Of a stretch of 24,148 nucleotides of DNA, positions 22,392-24,148 are shown piece by piece. Position 1 is the stretch's first letter. Every line of letters begins with the position of its first letter. The notes below the pieces were generated by a model. That model worked only from the letters and a program-made list of their open reading frames with translations. It was not told the DNA's origin and ran no database searches. Origin of the DNA: JBGLNJ01 sp964353405 (lineage in GTDB: Bacteria; Chloroflexota; Anaerolineae; Fen-1058); the NCBI GenBank assembly GCA_964353405.1, contig CAYGWJ010000408.1:1-24148 (forward strand), given 5' to 3'. The position numbers and the translations under genes were made by a program.

Positions 22392-23002
22392 TTATGGGTT
22401 ACCGAGGTTGACCTTGCCGAGTGCCACTGCGTCCGCCATTGAATTTCCAACGGCATCCACTCGCTTCACGCGAGCGCCGGTTTCTTCGTCATATAAACCG
22501 GCTTGCAAGATATATTCGCCGGGAGGCATGTTCACACCGATAGGAACAGAGCGAAAGTCAACGACAAGACAGGTGACAATCCCATCGAGCGGCTATCGGG
22601 AAATTCGAGTGTAGCCAGTTGGGGGTAAAGCTTCTTGCACGTTGTTGGGTCATAGATGAAAAAGTGATACCCTCCCTGGTGGGGCACGTTCAAGAGTTGA
22701 GCGTAACTTGCCAGGCCGCGCGCCGCCAGCGTCGGCTCAGCGAAACGATGTTTCCAGGGATCGGCCACATCCTCCAGATACAACTCGGTGCTAAAGACCT
22801 GGCGGTAGGATTGCAGGCCCGCTGCCCGCAGGATATTGCTGATCAGAATTGTTTCTTCGTCTGTGTCGTTCGACGTCCTAAAGCCCCAGGGATAGATCGC
22901 TGCCCAGGCCATCAAAACCAAAATCACCGGCCAGCGCACTGGACAAGCAAGAACGCGATGCTTGTCGTCGGACAGCGAGGGCTGATAGCACTCTAGGTTC
23001 AC
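22392..23002 (-). pseudogene. Decayed GT-C glycosyltransferase paralogue (C-terminal remnant, frameshifted)
   Basis: From 23002 one frame gives a single membrane helix (WPVILVLMAWAAIYPWGF). The soluble segment AGLQSYRQVFSTELYLEDVA to LEFPDSR follows, of the kind that comes after the last helix in GT-C proteins, and the frame stops at 22532. In a second frame the sequence continues VVDFRSVPIGVNMPPGEYIL, then QAGLYDEETGARV, and stops at 22392. That piece aligns by eye with the beta-sandwich end of the intact neighbour (PAGMYTIQIGLYEPGTGERL). So the multi-pass N-terminus is missing, most of the sandwich is deleted, and the frame has shifted. Read as an independent gene, only the first frame (156 codons from a GTG) would remain. 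Confidence 0.7.
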
Positions 23003-23057
23003 CGCTACGACACCATCTGGCAGGCAAGATCACCTGGCTGCCGGGCAATCTCTAACG

Positions 23058-23115
23058 TTGCCCTGCCCTGAGCGTCGAATCCTCTGCTCAGGACCTACCA
23101 CACAAGGCAGGGCAA
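23058..23115. repeat. Nested inverted repeat in the gap after the FGE-like gene
   Basis: The outer arms TTGCCCTGCC (23058-23067) and GGCAGGGCAA (23106-23115) are perfect complements. Inside them CTGAGC (23068-23073) pairs with GCTCAG (23086-23091), leaving a 14-base bulge on one side. It forms a compact structured element of 58 bases in the 229-bp gap between the glycosyltransferase remnant and the FGE-like gene. No T-run follows on either strand. Confidence 0.5.
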
Positions 23116-23231
23116 GCTTATCTTTGGTTGAGCATCCCGTACGAGGCCCAACCGGGAACAGGCCTGGACTTTTTCCTCTCGGCACTAGCCCCACGTGCCT
23201 GGACCTGCGGCACCGGGCCTGCGAGGAACTC

Positions 23232-23963
<732 letters not shown>

Positions 23964-24148
23964 CGTCCCGCAATTCGTCTTTGAGCTCGGGTCAAAGTTG
24001 TTGCTCTCCCCTAGCAGCTTGTCGGAGAGGAACCTGTGATGACGTCTTCACCGACAAAACGAGGTCGTTTTCGTCTGCGATGTGACCTAAAGGCGTGTTG
24101 AGTCACCACTTTACCTGCGAATTTGGCTCGTTTTCGGCTCAATCGACC
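23964..24148. other. 5' flank of the FGE-like gene
   Basis: The FGE frame continues upstream for 28 codons (ending LLGESNNFDPSSKTNCGT) to an in-frame TGA at 24048-24050. This stretch looks partly protein-like, which suggests the present gene is a 5'-truncated copy. Beyond it I see only an imperfect hairpin near 24053-24075 (GACAAAACGA with TCGTTTTCGTC) and no gene to the window edge. Confidence 0.4.

Overview
This window most likely comes from a Chloroflexota (Anaerolineae-like) chromosome. The basis is inference from architecture, not a database match. Two large secreted proteins end in the short YLP(L/A)V-type tail that I associate with Chloroflexota exported proteins. There is also a GT-C glycosyltransferase with a C-terminal beta-sandwich, an LPXTG-like anchor, DUF11 repeats, a nurA/herA pair, and moderately GC-rich coding DNA with many dispersed palindromic repeats.

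Layout. (1) Positions 1-4142, all minus strand: xanthine phosphoribosyltransferase (xpt), a minimal nucleotidyltransferase, a Fic AMP-transferase, a decayed AAA ATPase that has lost its P-loop region, a LURP-one/Tubby-like protein, a DsrE-family protein with a Cys-x-x-Cys pair, and the N-terminus of a class V aminotransferase (cysteine desulfurase-like) that overlaps the DsrE gene by ATGA. (2) Positions 4143-8327, plus strand: a three-gene DNA-end-processing set, nurA, a stand-alone HAS-barrel-like protein, then the herA pumping ATPase. It is driven by a promoter back-to-back with that of xpt. The two enzyme genes each take their Shine-Dalgarno from the end of a dispersed G-rich repeat, and three 105-bp tandem copies carry the 3' end of nurA. 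(3) Positions 8342-16017, plus strand: a cell-surface module with its own strong promoter. It holds a small MPQTG-anchored protein, a 28-residue membrane peptide, a 1276-residue DUF11 surface protein and a gingipain-type (C25) peptidase coupled to it by ATGA overlap. A hairpin terminator closes it. (4) Positions 16151-22295, minus strand: a GT-C glycosyltransferase, pheT (with no pheS beside it) and a DUF362 [4Fe-4S] protein. (5) Positions 22392-24148, minus strand: a decayed paralogue of the glycosyltransferase, and an FGE-sulfatase/C-type-lectin-fold protein that lacks the canonical FGE cysteines and has a C-terminus resembling variable regions of diversity-generating retroelement targets.

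The most interesting associations are the DUF11 protein plus C25 peptidase with matching C-terminal tails (a possible protein-sorting or processing pair), the nurA-HAS-herA trio, and the nucleotidyltransferase-Fic pair, in which both partners belong to nucleotidyl-transfer families. Two genes, the ATPase and the second glycosyltransferase, show internal deletions, so this region is being remodelled.
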